Shown here: positions 16,530 to 26,164 of the stretch, in pieces | How the letters are laid out: every line of letters starts with the position of its first letter | How positions within the stretch are numbered: position 1 is the first letter of the stretch | Assembly (NCBI GenBank): GCA_002368605.1 | Contig: DFEB01000065.1 | Coordinates: 1 to 42,884, forward strand | Reading direction: 5' to 3' | From: Treponema sp. UBA3813 | GTDB lineage: Bacteria; Spirochaetota; Spirochaetia; Treponematales; Treponemataceae | DNA: 42,884 nt | The notes under the pieces: model-generated | The model's database searches: none | Seen by the model: only the letters and a program-made list of their open reading frames with translations | What the model was told of the DNA's origin: nothing | Program-made: the position numbers and the translations under genes

Positions 16530-17450
16530 ATGCAGATTCTGCGCAGGGCTTTTTTCACATTACTAACACTAATCATTTTTCTCTCTTTCCCTGTAAATTT
16601 ATACGCCCAAAAAGTCATGGCAAGGCCTGTTTGCACAGCAATTTCCGCACAAAAAATCGGTCTAAACAAAATCCAACTAAAATGGAACATTCCTTCGGAC
16701 TTCAATGCGGCAAGCATTGCAATTTTCCGCTCAACCAGCCAAATCCAGCAAAAATCCAGCATTTCAGCAGAAAAACCTGTTGCCGAAGTTCCAGCGCAAA
16801 CAACAAGCTACACCGATACTCTAACTCACTATGGCGACTATTACTATGCCCTCATTGCCCGCGACAAAAACGGCGACCTTTTCAACATGCTTCTTCCCAC
16901 AGTTAACGCAACGGTTAAAGCAGTTTCTCTTATTCCTCCAGATGATTACATTGAGATTGCATCTACCCCTGAAGACCAATATATTCCAGGATTTTTGAGA
17001 GAGCTTCCACTTCCCTACCTGGATTTAATTTCAGACTTAAACATCCCCCCAACAAAAATGGGAGCAAAGGCAAAAAACGAGGGCAAAATTCTCGCAGGAA
17101 AATACGCCGTTAAAAAAACAAAATTACTCAGTCCATATATTTTCGAAGAAGATATGGTGCTTTCCCCAGAAGGAGATGATTTTTTTCTTTTTGAGTCACT
17201 AAAAACTTATTTCATAAAAAAAGACTACAAAGGCTCTGTCAAAGACTTACGCGAATTTTTGAGTCTCACGAGAGACCCGGCTGTCATGATTCGAGCTATT
17301 TTCTACCTTGCTGAATCCCATTATTATTGCAAAGATTACAGAAAAGCCCTGGAGCTCTTCCTTTTTGTCGAAGATGAATATCCAGAGCTTTCAAAAAAGT
17401 GGATTGACTCTACGCTAGATTTTTATCAGATTCCCAAAGAAAGTCTTTAG
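16530..17450 (+). CDS. Exported FN3-like / TPR-like protein
   Basis: 306 residues from the ATG at 16530; a TTG 18 bases upstream is in frame but less likely. A signal peptide covers about 1-26 (NLYA-QK). Residues about 30-130 look like a fibronectin type III fold (IQLKWNIPSD, IAIFRSTS, TTSYTDT, GDYYYALIARDKNGD). The last 90 residues are helical and TPR- or BamD-like (AIFYLAESHYYCKDYRKALELFLFVEDEYP). Function unknown; it could be a periplasmic scaffold. It is divergent from the Cas2-like operon. Its stop overlaps the stop of the large TPR gene on the other strand by three bases. The Shine-Dalgarno is weak (AAAG). Confidence 0.62.
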   Translation: MQILRRAFFTLLTLIIFLSFPVNLYAQKVMARPVCTAISAQKIGLNKIQLKWNIPSDFNAASIAIFRSTSQIQQKSSISAEKPVAEVPAQTTSYTDTLTHYGDYYYALIARDKNGDLFNMLLPTVNATVKAVSLIPPDDYIEIASTPEDQYIPGFLRELPLPYLDLISDLNIPPTKMGAKAKNEGKILAGKYAVKKTKLLSPYIFEEDMVLSPEGDDFFLFESLKTYFIKKDYKGSVKDLREFLSLTRDPAVMIRAIFYLAESHYYCKDYRKALELFLFVEDEYPELSKKWIDSTLDFYQIPKESL

Positions 17451-19588
17451 TTTTTAAGCCCACGAATAAGCTGAATAATTGCAGGAGTTTTTATCAAGCC
17501 CATCTCACGGGCATCAAGCTTCTTCTGTTTTTCGGCGTTTTCATCTTCCGGCAAGATTCGAGAGCCGTTTTCACCAGCGGCAGGCGCATTTTCAGAAATT
17601 TGTGCATCCTCCGCAGATTTTTCATCCGGGCGGAATTTAACGAGAACCTCATCACCCACATTCACACGATCATAAAATCCCGTCTGCGAGAGGGTTCCCT
17701 GTGAGATTTCCTCGCCAGCACGGTTTATTTTTATCGTTCCCAAAAGATTTTTTTCTTCAAAAGTGACACCAAGCCCTTTATCATTAGTGACGATTTTTCC
17801 AGCCTTAATGACATCAAGCACGACATCAGCCTTCATTCCTTCAACGCTTCCCAAATCAACAAGAATTTCATTCACGCTTCTCTGCAAGATTTTTCCACGA
17901 ACAGGAAGAATATCCAGTAAGTCACGGCGGAAGGCGCGCAAAACGGCAGAAAATTTATCGTTTCCAGTTCGGAATGAAGAGAATTTCGCTGTTTCCGTTC
18001 CAGTTCGAGCCGAATATACGACTGCACTCAAAGTGATTTCACGCTCACTCTCATCAATGGCAAGCAAGACAAAATAATCCATGTGACTGTTTCGAGCCAA
18101 GCGATAAGCTTCGCCGTATCCAGAAACAGGCTGATTCTGCACAGCGACTGATGTTGATGCAATTCCAGAAAATATATCCGCGCACATGCCTGCGGCAATT
18201 TCTTCGGCATCGCAGTGCAAAAGCTGAACAGGAGACTTCGTGTAATATAAGCCCACATGCCAGCGTGTCTTATCAAGATAGAAAGGATCTACATTCCATT
18301 TTGCAGCAAGAGAATACTTCATCAGAGATTCATAGGCCTCGATAGTATCGTTGACCTTTTTCTGCTCAGGTGTGAGTTTTGTACTTGCCTTTTCAGACTC
18401 AGATTTTTCGGCTTCGGCGCGCTCCTGATTCTGCTTTATAAATTTCAACTGATTGAGGTAATTTTCATTTAAGCCTGTGTTTCCGAGCAATGCCGCGAAT
18501 TCAGCGCGGGCCGTGTCATCATAGGGATTGATTTTTAAGGCTCGCTGGTACTCGTAGCGAGCTTCTTCTCCAAAATAAGATTTTGCAAATTCACGGCCCT
18601 TTTGGGCATGAAATGAGGCATATTCGGCGCGGCTCGCATCCTCCACAGGAAGATTCTTCATAATCAGCAATTCAAGACCGCTACGCATCACTTCGTCATG
18701 GGGATTGATTGTAAGAGCCGTTGACCATGTTGAGATTGCGCTCTTCCAATCTCCCCGTCGGTTTTGAGAAAGGCCTTTTAAATACCAGGCCTCGCTAGTG
18801 TTTCGATTTTTCTCAATTAAATAATCACACAAATCGATAACATTGCTGTATTTTTTCTGGGCATAAAGAATAGAAGAAAGAAGCACATAGGCCTTCGTGT
18901 AGTCAGGGTTAATTTGCACGGCGGCACGGGCACGCTTTTCTGCTTCAGCGAATTTTCCCTGCTTTGCGTCAAGATAGCCCGCCAGATAGTGAACCTCTGC
19001 CTCACCTGAGTGATAGCGCAAAGCCTGCTCGATATATTTTCGCGCCGTATCGTGGTTTCCCATTTCCTCACTGATAAGAGCGAGAGAAAGGAGAGCCTTG
19101 CGGTTGTTTCCCTGTCTTTTTAGAGCGTCCTCATACTGATTTTTTGCCCCTATAAAGCTTCCCGTAAAAAGGTCAAGTTCTGCCAAACCGAAGCGGGAAT
19201 CAATATCATTGGGATATTTTTTAAGAACGTCACTGAAAACAGTCCTTGCCTCATCAAGTCGTCCCAGTGCGATAAGAATCAAGCCTTTGAGATTCTGAAT
19301 GTCGGTGCGATTTTTTGCATATTTGTCGGCTTCATCAAGGTAAGTGAGGGCAAGGGAATAATCTCCCAGCGAGTAAGTCACCTGAGAAAGGTGAAACCAA
19401 GCCTCCCCGTAAGAAGGATTTGCCTGAAGAGCCTGCTGGAAATCCTCACTGGCCCCGTAATAATCTTCGCTATTCTGTTTTGCCACGCCCCGATCGAAAA
19501 GGCGGAGAGCGCCAAGATTCTGAGAAAAAGCAGAAAGTGAAAGAGAAAAAATCGCAATAACAAGAAAAAATTTTGAAATCGACTTCAT
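17447..19588 (-). CDS. Large exported TPR protein
   Basis: 713 residues. A signal peptide covers 1-22 (SAFS-QN). At least ten tetratricopeptide repeats cover about 24-300 and again about 330-365 (for example SEDYYGASEDFQQALQANPS and GKFAEAEKRARAAVQINPD). The middle region (about 400-560) contains a CsgG/FlgT-like alternating fold. The 580-670 part (VDLGSVEGMKADVVLDV and the following strands) resembles a FlgT C-terminal domain. It is probably a periplasmic or outer-membrane-associated scaffold. It is the last gene of the operon that starts at mlaE, six bases after the CorC-like gene and without a clear ribosome-binding site. The specific partner is unknown. Confidence 0.68.
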   Translation of the reverse strand: MKSISKFFLVIAIFSLSLSAFSQNLGALRLFDRGVAKQNSEDYYGASEDFQQALQANPSYGEAWFHLSQVTYSLGDYSLALTYLDEADKYAKNRTDIQNLKGLILIALGRLDEARTVFSDVLKKYPNDIDSRFGLAELDLFTGSFIGAKNQYEDALKRQGNNRKALLSLALISEEMGNHDTARKYIEQALRYHSGEAEVHYLAGYLDAKQGKFAEAEKRARAAVQINPDYTKAYVLLSSILYAQKKYSNVIDLCDYLIEKNRNTSEAWYLKGLSQNRRGDWKSAISTWSTALTINPHDEVMRSGLELLIMKNLPVEDASRAEYASFHAQKGREFAKSYFGEEARYEYQRALKINPYDDTARAEFAALLGNTGLNENYLNQLKFIKQNQERAEAEKSESEKASTKLTPEQKKVNDTIEAYESLMKYSLAAKWNVDPFYLDKTRWHVGLYYTKSPVQLLHCDAEEIAAGMCADIFSGIASTSVAVQNQPVSGYGEAYRLARNSHMDYFVLLAIDESEREITLSAVVYSARTGTETAKFSSFRTGNDKFSAVLRAFRRDLLDILPVRGKILQRSVNEILVDLGSVEGMKADVVLDVIKAGKIVTNDKGLGVTFEEKNLLGTIKINRAGEEISQGTLSQTGFYDRVNVGDEVLVKFRPDEKSAEDAQISENAPAAGENGSRILPEDENAEKQKKLDAREMGLIKTPAIIQLIRGLKN

Positions 19589-19594
19589 ACAATA

Positions 19595-20416
19595 TTAGTT
19601 ATCGGAATTTTCCACCGGCTTTTTAATCACTTTTATGAGATTGACCCGGTGGCCTTCCATGTCCTGAACGATGAAGTCAAAATTCTCGTACTCAATCTTT
19701 TCGTATTTGACAGGAATGCGGCCGAACATATCAAGGACGAAGCCGCCCAGAGTGTCAAAATCCTCAGTGGGAAAGTTGGATTCCAAAGTCTCGTTAAGGT
19801 CGTCCAGGTCAACACGGGCATCACAGAGCCAGACATTCTCGCCCAGAGAAACGATGTCCTCTTTTTCGTTGTCGAATTCGTCCTGAATGTCACCTACGAT
19901 TTCCTCGATGATGTCTTCCATACAGACGATGCCGGAAATTCCGCCGTACTCATCGATTGCGATGGCAATGTGCTGGTGGCGGCGTTTGAATTCACGCAAA
20001 AGCCCGTCGATTTTCTTTGACTCAGGGATAAAATATGCTTTTTTGGTGATTTTCTGCAAGTCAACCTTTTCTTTTTTAGAGAAGGCTTTGAGAATATCCT
20101 TTACATAGAGGATTCCCGTAACATTGTCGATTGACTCGCTGTAAACTGGGAAGCGGGAATGACCGCTGGCGGCGATTTTTTCCAGAAGCTCGTCTTCCGG
20201 AGTGTCGATTGAAATAAAATCAACATCAATCCGAGGAATCATGACTTCCTTGACCGTGGTCTCAGACAAATCCTCGATTCCCTTAATCATGTCCTTTTTT
20301 TCTTCAATGAGAATTTCTTCTTGTGCCCGATCCAAATCAGAAGATTTTTCCGACTTGGCGGCGTTACTGGAGTGATAGTCCTCGTCTTTCTTTTTACCGA
20401 ATTTAAATAATCCCAT
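19595..20416 (-). CDS. tlyC: CBS-pair / CorC-HlyC family protein (hemolysin-like TlyC)
   Basis: 273 residues. Two CBS motifs (about 60-115, MIPRIDVDFISID, and 120-180, containing IAIDEYGGISGIVCMEDIIEEIVGDI) are followed by the CorC_HlyC C-terminal domain (about 190-265). It lacks the N-terminal DUF21 membrane part, as CorC and spirochaetal TlyC do, so it should be cytoplasmic or peripheral. The hemolysin name is historical; a role in divalent-cation homeostasis is more likely. It lies next to ybeY and phoH, an arrangement known from many bacteria (phoH-ybeY-corC). AAGGAAA precedes its start. Confidence 0.85.
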   Translation of the reverse strand: MGLFKFGKKKDEDYHSSNAAKSEKSSDLDRAQEEILIEEKKDMIKGIEDLSETTVKEVMIPRIDVDFISIDTPEDELLEKIAASGHSRFPVYSESIDNVTGILYVKDILKAFSKKEKVDLQKITKKAYFIPESKKIDGLLREFKRRHQHIAIAIDEYGGISGIVCMEDIIEEIVGDIQDEFDNEKEDIVSLGENVWLCDARVDLDDLNETLESNFPTEDFDTLGGFVLDMFGRIPVKYEKIEYENFDFIVQDMEGHRVNLIKVIKKPVENSDN

Positions 20417-20426
20417 ACTGTTTCCT

Positions 20427-20909
20427 TTATATTAAATTTATTTCTTTAAACTCTGACAAAATTTTCTCCTGCAGGACAAGCATTTCGTCCGTTGGAGCGA
20501 CACCAGGCTCTATGTGCTCTTCGCCGTGGTCGTAGCCGTTCAAGTGCAGGACTCCGTGAATTAAAAGCCGCTTAAGCTCCTCGTTTTGGCTCACCTTAAA
20601 ATAATCGGCATTTTTGGGGAGCGTATCAAGGGAAATGGCTATATCCCCGGCAGAAAGCCACTCTCCTTCCTCATCGGTATACTTCGTACCGTTCTCAAAT
20701 GAGAGAATATCCGTAGGCGAGTCAATGTTGCGGTAATCCCGGTTAAGTTGTTGAATGGCAGAATCATTGCAAAATAAAATTGAGATTTCTTCTTTATCAT
20801 AAGAAAGTTTTTTCAGGACTTCGATAACGAATTTTCCTATTTTATTATCATCCAGCCATGTGGGAATCGTGATTCCCCCCTGAACAGAAATAAGAACTCT
20901 GTTTGCCAT
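20427..20909 (-). CDS. ybeY: Endoribonuclease YbeY, rRNA maturation factor
   Basis: 160 residues. The zinc-binding HGVLHLNGYDH motif gives His118, His122 and His128, the UPF0054 signature. YRNIDSPTDILSF (59-71) is the other conserved block. YbeY acts in 16S rRNA 3'-end processing and ribosome quality control in the cytosol. Its ATG overlaps the stop of the 7TM-HD gene (TAATG), and it lies in the usual phoH-HD-ybeY order. Confidence 0.95.
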   Translation of the reverse strand: MANRVLISVQGGITIPTWLDDNKIGKFVIEVLKKLSYDKEEISILFCNDSAIQQLNRDYRNIDSPTDILSFENGTKYTDEEGEWLSAGDIAISLDTLPKNADYFKVSQNEELKRLLIHGVLHLNGYDHGEEHIEPGVAPTDEMLVLQEKILSEFKEINLI

Positions 20910-22633
20910 TATTTACCCCTTACTTCGCTTGAAAGTGACTTGTCTTTTTCGCTGGTGAAAGATTTGTCGCCGTTTTCAGTATCGCCAGTCGCGTCCGGAT
21001 CCCGCTGATTCTGATATTTGATTCGGCCATGATAATAGGCGGCAAGGATACGCACAAATGTATCGCGGATTTTGGTGAGTTCGCCGAAAGTAAGGGCTGA
21101 ATTGTCCAACTGGCCGCTCTCGATTTTGGCGTTTATGAGTTCCTGAATGAATTTCTCAAGACGCTGGGCAGTGGGCTTTTCCAGAGACTTACAAGCCGCC
21201 TCACAGACATCTGCCAGCATGACCACGGCACTCTCTTTTGAAGCCGGCGGGTTACCGGGATATGAGTAATCTTCCGGGCTGACATTCTCGTCTTTTTCTT
21301 TTGCCTTCATGTAGAAGTAAGAGATGACAGAATTTCCGTGATGCTCTGCGATAATGTCGATAATCTGCTGGGGAAGGCGGAGCTGGTGAGCCTTTTCCAC
21401 GCCAAGTTTGATATGACTTTTAATGACCGAAACTGAAAGCGAAGGATTCAAGTCAGTGTGCTTGTTGGCCGTATCGATATTGTTTTCGGTGAAATATTCC
21501 GGATGTTCCATTTTACCGATATCGTGATAATATGCGCCAACTCGTGCCAAAAGAGCGTTTGCCCCGATTTCCTTACAGGCATTTTCGGCCAGTTGAGCCA
21601 CCATCATACAGTGCTGGTGAGTTCCGCTGGCGGTAAGGAGAAGTTTTCGCAAAACAGGCGCGTTCTGGTCACTCAAATCCATGAGACGGAAAACAGAAGC
21701 CGTGTTCATGATTGACTCAAGAGGCGTAAGGAAGCCGAGAACCAGAATTCCAGAAAGGAATGAATTAAAGGCAAGTGCCGGGAAAACAAAAACAGCATCG
21801 TTAAAATCCGAGTTGAACATAACTTTAAAGAAAATTATAAAAACGATGCTCAAAACAGCCTGCATAATTGAGGCAAAAACCATGTCGATTCGTCTTTCGA
21901 TTTTCATAACGATTCGCGCCGCTGACACGCAAAGGGCAAGAGTGTACAAGGCTGGCACAATTTGGAAAGAAGAGGCGCCCAAAACTCCAAGGGAAAGCAA
22001 GAAGGAGAAGAAAAGTGCCGAGGTCTGTCCAAAAAGAATCGCGACAAGGAAGGCGGAGAAAACAGACGGAATCATAATCGGAAGAGTAAAAGGATTCTGG
22101 AAAATCGCGTTTTTCATGCCGAATGAAGTTGCAAAGAATACAAGCACGAAAAGTACGCACTCCAAAATAACCTCTTTTACCTCGACTTTCCGCCTGAGCA
22201 AAACTGGATTAAAAAGCACAATCCACAAGACTGCAACGAGAATTAAATAGAGGACTTTATCACAGAAAGCACGGTAATCCACATAAAGCGGAGAATCTGC
22301 CATTTTCTGTAACTTAAAATATTCTTCTTCGGTAATAGGGAAGCCTTTTCTGATTACCTTCTCGCCTTTTTCGATGGCAACAGGATACTGCATATCTTCA
22401 GGCAAGGATTTTGTGGCATAAATTGTTTTATCAGCTACCTGTCCAACTTCATATTCTTCGATTGCAAAAGAAGCTAGAGTTTCGGTGGTATTAGCGTCAT
22501 ACCAGACGATTGCAGTAGCGACCACAAAAGTAAGGAAGAAGGCAAGGATAAAACGCCAGTTTTTTGTGATAAAATGCCCAATCGAAGAGAAGAAAACCGA
22601 AATTCCCTTTTCTTCGTTTTTTTCTTTACTCAT
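20909..22633 (-). CDS. 7TM-HD phosphodiesterase (PgpH-like, c-di-AMP) with short ectodomain
   Basis: 574 residues. One membrane helix (27-46), an external segment of only about 75 residues (46-122), six further membrane helices (124-303), then a cytoplasmic HD domain with H341, HD 370-371 and HH 431-432 (AYYHDIGKMEHPEYF, then IIAEHHG). In Firmicutes proteins of this family (YqfF/PgpH) cleave cyclic di-AMP and have an external domain of some 250 residues. Here it is much reduced. The gene overlaps phoH by eight bases and ybeY by one. Substrate c-di-AMP is inferred from the family. The charged C-terminal tail of about 40 residues seems disordered. Confidence 0.85.
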   Translation of the reverse strand: MSKEKNEEKGISVFFSSIGHFITKNWRFILAFFLTFVVATAIVWYDANTTETLASFAIEEYEVGQVADKTIYATKSLPEDMQYPVAIEKGEKVIRKGFPITEEEYFKLQKMADSPLYVDYRAFCDKVLYLILVAVLWIVLFNPVLLRRKVEVKEVILECVLFVLVFFATSFGMKNAIFQNPFTLPIMIPSVFSAFLVAILFGQTSALFFSFLLSLGVLGASSFQIVPALYTLALCVSAARIVMKIERRIDMVFASIMQAVLSIVFIIFFKVMFNSDFNDAVFVFPALAFNSFLSGILVLGFLTPLESIMNTASVFRLMDLSDQNAPVLRKLLLTASGTHQHCMMVAQLAENACKEIGANALLARVGAYYHDIGKMEHPEYFTENNIDTANKHTDLNPSLSVSVIKSHIKLGVEKAHQLRLPQQIIDIIAEHHGNSVISYFYMKAKEKDENVSPEDYSYPGNPPASKESAVVMLADVCEAACKSLEKPTAQRLEKFIQELINAKIESGQLDNSALTFGELTKIRDTFVRILAAYYHGRIKYQNQRDPDATGDTENGDKSFTSEKDKSLSSEVRGK

Positions 22634-23627
22634 TTTTTACCTCATTTTCGTACGCCTGTACGATTTTTCTGACCAGCTCAGAGCGGACTACATCGCTTCC
22701 AGTAAGGCGAACCATGCCGATTTCCGGGATTCCGTCAAGAATCCGCAAGGCATGAACCAAACCAGATGTAAAGCGCTTGGGAAGGTCAATTTGTGTTATA
22801 TCTCCGGTGATGAAGACTTTTGCGTTCTCGCCCATACGGGTGAGGAACATCTTCATCTGTTCTGTCGTTGTGTTTTGCGCCTCATCAAGAATGACAGCAC
22901 AGTTATTTAAGGTTCTTCCCCGCATATAGGCAAGGGGAGCCACTTCAATAATACCATTTTCGGTAAGCTTATGCACTATTTCACGAGGCAGGCAGGCATT
23001 CATTGAGTCATAAAGAGGCCTGAGATAAGGATTTATTTTATCTTCAAGGTCACCGGGTAAAAATCCCAGGCTCTCCCCCGCCTCAACAATTGGCCTGGTA
23101 AGCACGATGGAATTCACTTTTTTTGAAAGGACAAGGGAAAGAGCCTCTGCGATGGCAAGGAAAGTTTTGCCGCTTCCAGCAGGTCCCTCAGCGAAAACCA
23201 AATCTTGCTTGCGGAATGCCTTTACAAGCTCGGCCTGATTGCGCGTTTTGGGATAGATTTTTCGCACTGCCCCCGGAATTGAAATCGCATAGCGGGCGGC
23301 ATTAAAGTCTGTGTCAGCGACACCGTGAACGAAACCCGTATTTAAAATAGAATGGATTAAGTCGGAAGAAGAATCCCCGGAATCTGAAATTTCGTCAACG
23401 ATTCGGTCTATGATGAATTTGAATTCCTGCTGCACACGGGGATTGTCTTCGGAAATAGAAATCTCATTACCCCTTGTAAAAACAGGCACCCCGATGTGTT
23501 CTTCTATGAGTTTTAAATTGCTGTCATTTGTGCCGCACACTCTGGAAAGCAAATCACTGTCGGCAAGCACAATCGTATATTCAGAATTCACTTGCTTTAT
23601 TGTAATAGCAAAATCGCTTTCATGCAA
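22626..23627 (-). CDS. phoH: PhoH-family ATPase/RNA-associated protein
   Basis: 333 residues. Walker A GPAGSGKT (148-155), Walker B VILDEAQNTT and the motif DLPKRFTSGL define the PhoH/YbeZ family. The first 90 residues (VLADSDLLSRVCGTNDSNLKLIEEHIGV, then IDRIVDEI) form the usual KH-like N-terminal region. It works with YbeY in RNA metabolism; the exact activity is uncertain. The start is a TTG at 23627 with poor signals, and other non-ATG starts within the first 12 codons cannot be excluded. It lies five bases after the lipoprotein gene. Confidence 0.9.
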   Translation of the reverse strand: MHESDFAITIKQVNSEYTIVLADSDLLSRVCGTNDSNLKLIEEHIGVPVFTRGNEISISEDNPRVQQEFKFIIDRIVDEISDSGDSSSDLIHSILNTGFVHGVADTDFNAARYAISIPGAVRKIYPKTRNQAELVKAFRKQDLVFAEGPAGSGKTFLAIAEALSLVLSKKVNSIVLTRPIVEAGESLGFLPGDLEDKINPYLRPLYDSMNACLPREIVHKLTENGIIEVAPLAYMRGRTLNNCAVILDEAQNTTTEQMKMFLTRMGENAKVFITGDITQIDLPKRFTSGLVHALRILDGIPEIGMVRLTGSDVVRSELVRKIVQAYENEVKNE

Positions 23628-23632
23628 CTAAA

Positions 23633-24547
23633 CTAATTCCTTGCATTAAGAATCTTCTCACCCCACAAGGCAAGTTCCTCAGATAATTTTTTTTCTTCGT
23701 CAGTAGGATTATCTTTTAAAAGAATTTTTGAATAAGCTATATAGTCAGAGGCAATTCCGCTTGTATTTTCGGCATCTTTATCGTATTTGAGAGCACTCTG
23801 AATCGCGGAAATCGCATCACTTTTTTTACCACCAAGAGAATAAGCGCGGGCAAGACAATACCAGTCTAAACCAATTTCAACAAGATAGCGGTCATTCGTG
23901 TGGATTCTAGCCGCCTCTGCAAAGTTTTTCTGAGCAGCATCATACATGCCGGCTGCCATGCAAACATCCCCTTCAGTACGATACAGATAAGCGTGATAAT
24001 AAGGCTCTTTCTTAAGCAAAGGCCGGACAGATTCAAGAACTGAAAGATAGGAGCGACAGGAGTCTGAAGAAATTGAATTTGTATCAGAAGCAGCAAGTTC
24101 ATTTTCAAGAAAAATTCGTGTTTCATATATGGAACAAAGTTTCGAGAAAAAGGCAGGATTTGAAGAACGGTTGGCGAGTTTTTTTGACTCCGCAAGGATT
24201 TCGTCCTTGGATTTCAGGAGAAAAACATCTTCATTTACCGAAGTTTGCCGTTCAGCAGCCGGGATTATCTCCGAAATATCAGGACACAGAATCTTAAAGA
24301 CTATTCCGGAAAGAGTAACCTTACACAGCAAATCCGTGTTATCAACGGAAAGAGCCAGGGAGTATGCCGATGCAAGCAAATTGTAAGCGCGGGAATATTT
24401 CCCGGAAACAATGCTGTTATTCGCATCCTCAAGTTGAGAATAGGCAACCTGAGAATTGTCCGTCACAAGCATCGCCCGTTTTGGCGCAGAAGAGCAAGAT
24501 AAAAAGAAAAGGCAGGAAAGAATTAAATAGAAAAATGCTTTTTTCAT
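23633..24547 (-). CDS. TPR-like lipoprotein linked to the Mla genes
   Basis: 304 residues. A lipoprotein signal ends in FFLSC (Cys18, followed by SS). The rest is helical, with TPR-like pairs (YSRAYNLLASAYSLALS, MYDAAQKNFAEAARIH and KKSDAISAIQSALKYD). No catalytic motif is seen. It follows mlaD by two bases, where other systems have mlaC or a lipoprotein MlaA/PqiC, so it may be the envelope partner of this MCE transporter; that is positional inference. GAGGAC precedes the ATG. Confidence 0.66.
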   Translation of the reverse strand: MKKAFFYLILSCLFFLSCSSAPKRAMLVTDNSQVAYSQLEDANNSIVSGKYSRAYNLLASAYSLALSVDNTDLLCKVTLSGIVFKILCPDISEIIPAAERQTSVNEDVFLLKSKDEILAESKKLANRSSNPAFFSKLCSIYETRIFLENELAASDTNSISSDSCRSYLSVLESVRPLLKKEPYYHAYLYRTEGDVCMAAGMYDAAQKNFAEAARIHTNDRYLVEIGLDWYCLARAYSLGGKKSDAISAIQSALKYDKDAENTSGIASDYIAYSKILLKDNPTDEEKKLSEELALWGEKILNARN

Positions 24548-24549
24548 TT

Positions 24550-25479
24550 TTAGAAGTCCTCGCTTCTCAGTTGAGTTGTCGAAGATTTTCCCTTCGTTCG
24601 GTCAGGAACACCACCCCTTATGAGAGGATTATTTTTCACGCCGTCCAGAACATCCTGAACATCGAGAAGAGTCGCATTAAGTTGGACAAGAATCGAATTA
24701 ACTTCAGGAGATGCATTGTTTATAAGGATATCTGCGGTTTCTGAAATAGAAGCAAGCTCCTCGGTAATAACCGCAACATTTGAAAGAGCATGATTCAAAT
24801 TATTGGAAAGCTCTGGTCCCAGCAAAGAAGGAACTGCCCCCTGCTCATCATTAAGGCTGTCAGTAAGGAAAGCTAAATTTTTCGTAATATCGTTGACATT
24901 TGAGACAAGATCCTTGAGGGTTGAGTTCCCCCTTCCATCAAGCGCTCCATTCACCGTAAAGAGGAGCATATTGACATTATCAAGAACCGTGGAGACTTTT
25001 TTCATAAGTACGCCGATAGAATCTTCTTGACTATCCAGACGAATTTTTTTAGCAGCGATAATCTCACGGGCAGCGATAGAATCAATGCGATAAATCTCTG
25101 ATTCAGAAGGAAGTAAGTCAGGTCCCTTTCCAGGATGGAAAATAAAGGAAGCGCCAAGACCAATCGGGCTCGTTATTAATTCTACGAGAGAATTTTCTTT
25201 TACATAATCAGCATATTCTCCAAGAATGTAGTAATCAACGCGAACATCATAGCCGTCAAGCTCAACCTTTTTGATTTTACCGATTGAGAAGCCCTTGTAA
25301 GTGACATCCATACCAGTCGAAAAGCCGGAGCCTGATGTAAAATAAGTATAATAATTGTTTTTTTTGGCAAACCAACTCTGCTTGGCACCGATTAAAAAAA
25401 TAAAAAGAACAAGCGCGACAAGTCCAATCAATGAGAATAATCCGACAATCTGATCAGCATAACGAATTTTAAATTTCAT
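24550..25479 (-). CDS. mlaD: MlaD-type MCE substrate-binding protein
   Basis: 309 residues. One membrane helix (about 10-30), then one MCE domain (37-120: YYTYFTSGSGFSTGMDVTYKG, then IGKIKKVEL and the LGASFIFHPG block), then a long helical part (about 150-290) with DNVNMLLFTVNGALDG-like amphipathic repeats. MCE proteins form hexamers that carry phospholipids across the periplasm. The tail is longer than in E. coli MlaD (183 residues), more like the extended single-MCE proteins. AAAGG lies upstream of the ATG. Confidence 0.86.
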   Translation of the reverse strand: MKFKIRYADQIVGLFSLIGLVALVLFIFLIGAKQSWFAKKNNYYTYFTSGSGFSTGMDVTYKGFSIGKIKKVELDGYDVRVDYYILGEYADYVKENSLVELITSPIGLGASFIFHPGKGPDLLPSESEIYRIDSIAAREIIAAKKIRLDSQEDSIGVLMKKVSTVLDNVNMLLFTVNGALDGRGNSTLKDLVSNVNDITKNLAFLTDSLNDEQGAVPSLLGPELSNNLNHALSNVAVITEELASISETADILINNASPEVNSILVQLNATLLDVQDVLDGVKNNPLIRGGVPDRTKGKSSTTQLRSEDF

Positions 25480-25494
25480 ACTTTTGCCTTTATT

Positions 25495-26157
25495 TTACTC
25501 ACTTAATTGACCTTCTTCAATAACAAGAACCTTGCCAGCCAGAGAAGTAATGAATACAGAGCTATGGCTTACATAAATCACGGTTTTTCCCTCGTTCACA
25601 AAAGAATTAAGCAGGGACATAATAACCTCAACTCCTTTTCGGTCAAGTGACTCGGTACACTCATCCAGGAAAAGCACTTCAGGATTGTTTATAAGTGCTC
25701 TTGCAAATGCAATTCTTTTTTGCTCTCCCATAGACAAATCTGCGGGTCTGAGCTGAAGGGACCGGTCATACTTTACAATCGAACAAATCTCATGGATTCT
25801 TTCGAGACGCTGGGAATAAGTCATATCCGGATTGTGGGTTTGAAGAGGAAGATTCAGGTTCTGCTGAATATCCTGATTCGCCCACAAGGCAGAATCCTGA
25901 AAAACGAAGGCGCATTTCCGCCGGAACTCTTTGTTTTTTATATTATTCATCGACTGAATGTCAACGCCTTCATACAAGACCTTACCAGAAGAAGGAACGA
26001 GGATTCCGGCGATAAGTTTTAGCAAGGTTGACTTTCCGCCACCAGACTTTCCCGTCAATCCAACGACTGAGCCTTTTTCGATTTCAAGATTGACGCCCCT
26101 GATAATTTCCTGGTTACGAGACTTGAAGTAAAGGTTTTCCAGAGTAAAAAGAGCCAT
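25495..26157 (-). CDS. mlaF: MlaF-type ABC ATPase
   Basis: 220 residues from the ATG at 26157. The open frame extends upstream to 26310 but there overlaps mlaE, and GAGG lies just before 26157, seven bases after the mlaE stop. Walker A is GKSGGGKST, the ABC signature LSMGEQKRIAFARAL, Walker B VLFLDECTESLD, and the switch His is in YVSHSS. ECTES at the Walker B end, where most ABC proteins read EPTSG, is a small deviation. It powers the MlaE permease in retrograde or anterograde phospholipid transport. Confidence 0.87.
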   Translation of the reverse strand: MALFTLENLYFKSRNQEIIRGVNLEIEKGSVVGLTGKSGGGKSTLLKLIAGILVPSSGKVLYEGVDIQSMNNIKNKEFRRKCAFVFQDSALWANQDIQQNLNLPLQTHNPDMTYSQRLERIHEICSIVKYDRSLQLRPADLSMGEQKRIAFARALINNPEVLFLDECTESLDRKGVEVIMSLLNSFVNEGKTVIYVSHSSVFITSLAGKVLVIEEGQLSE

Positions 26158-26164
26158 TTTAGCC

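Noticed and set aside
21681-22250. Plus-strand open frame of 189 codons opposite the 7TM-HD gene
   Set aside because: Lys/Thr-rich mirror of hydrophobic codons on the other strand; not a real protein.
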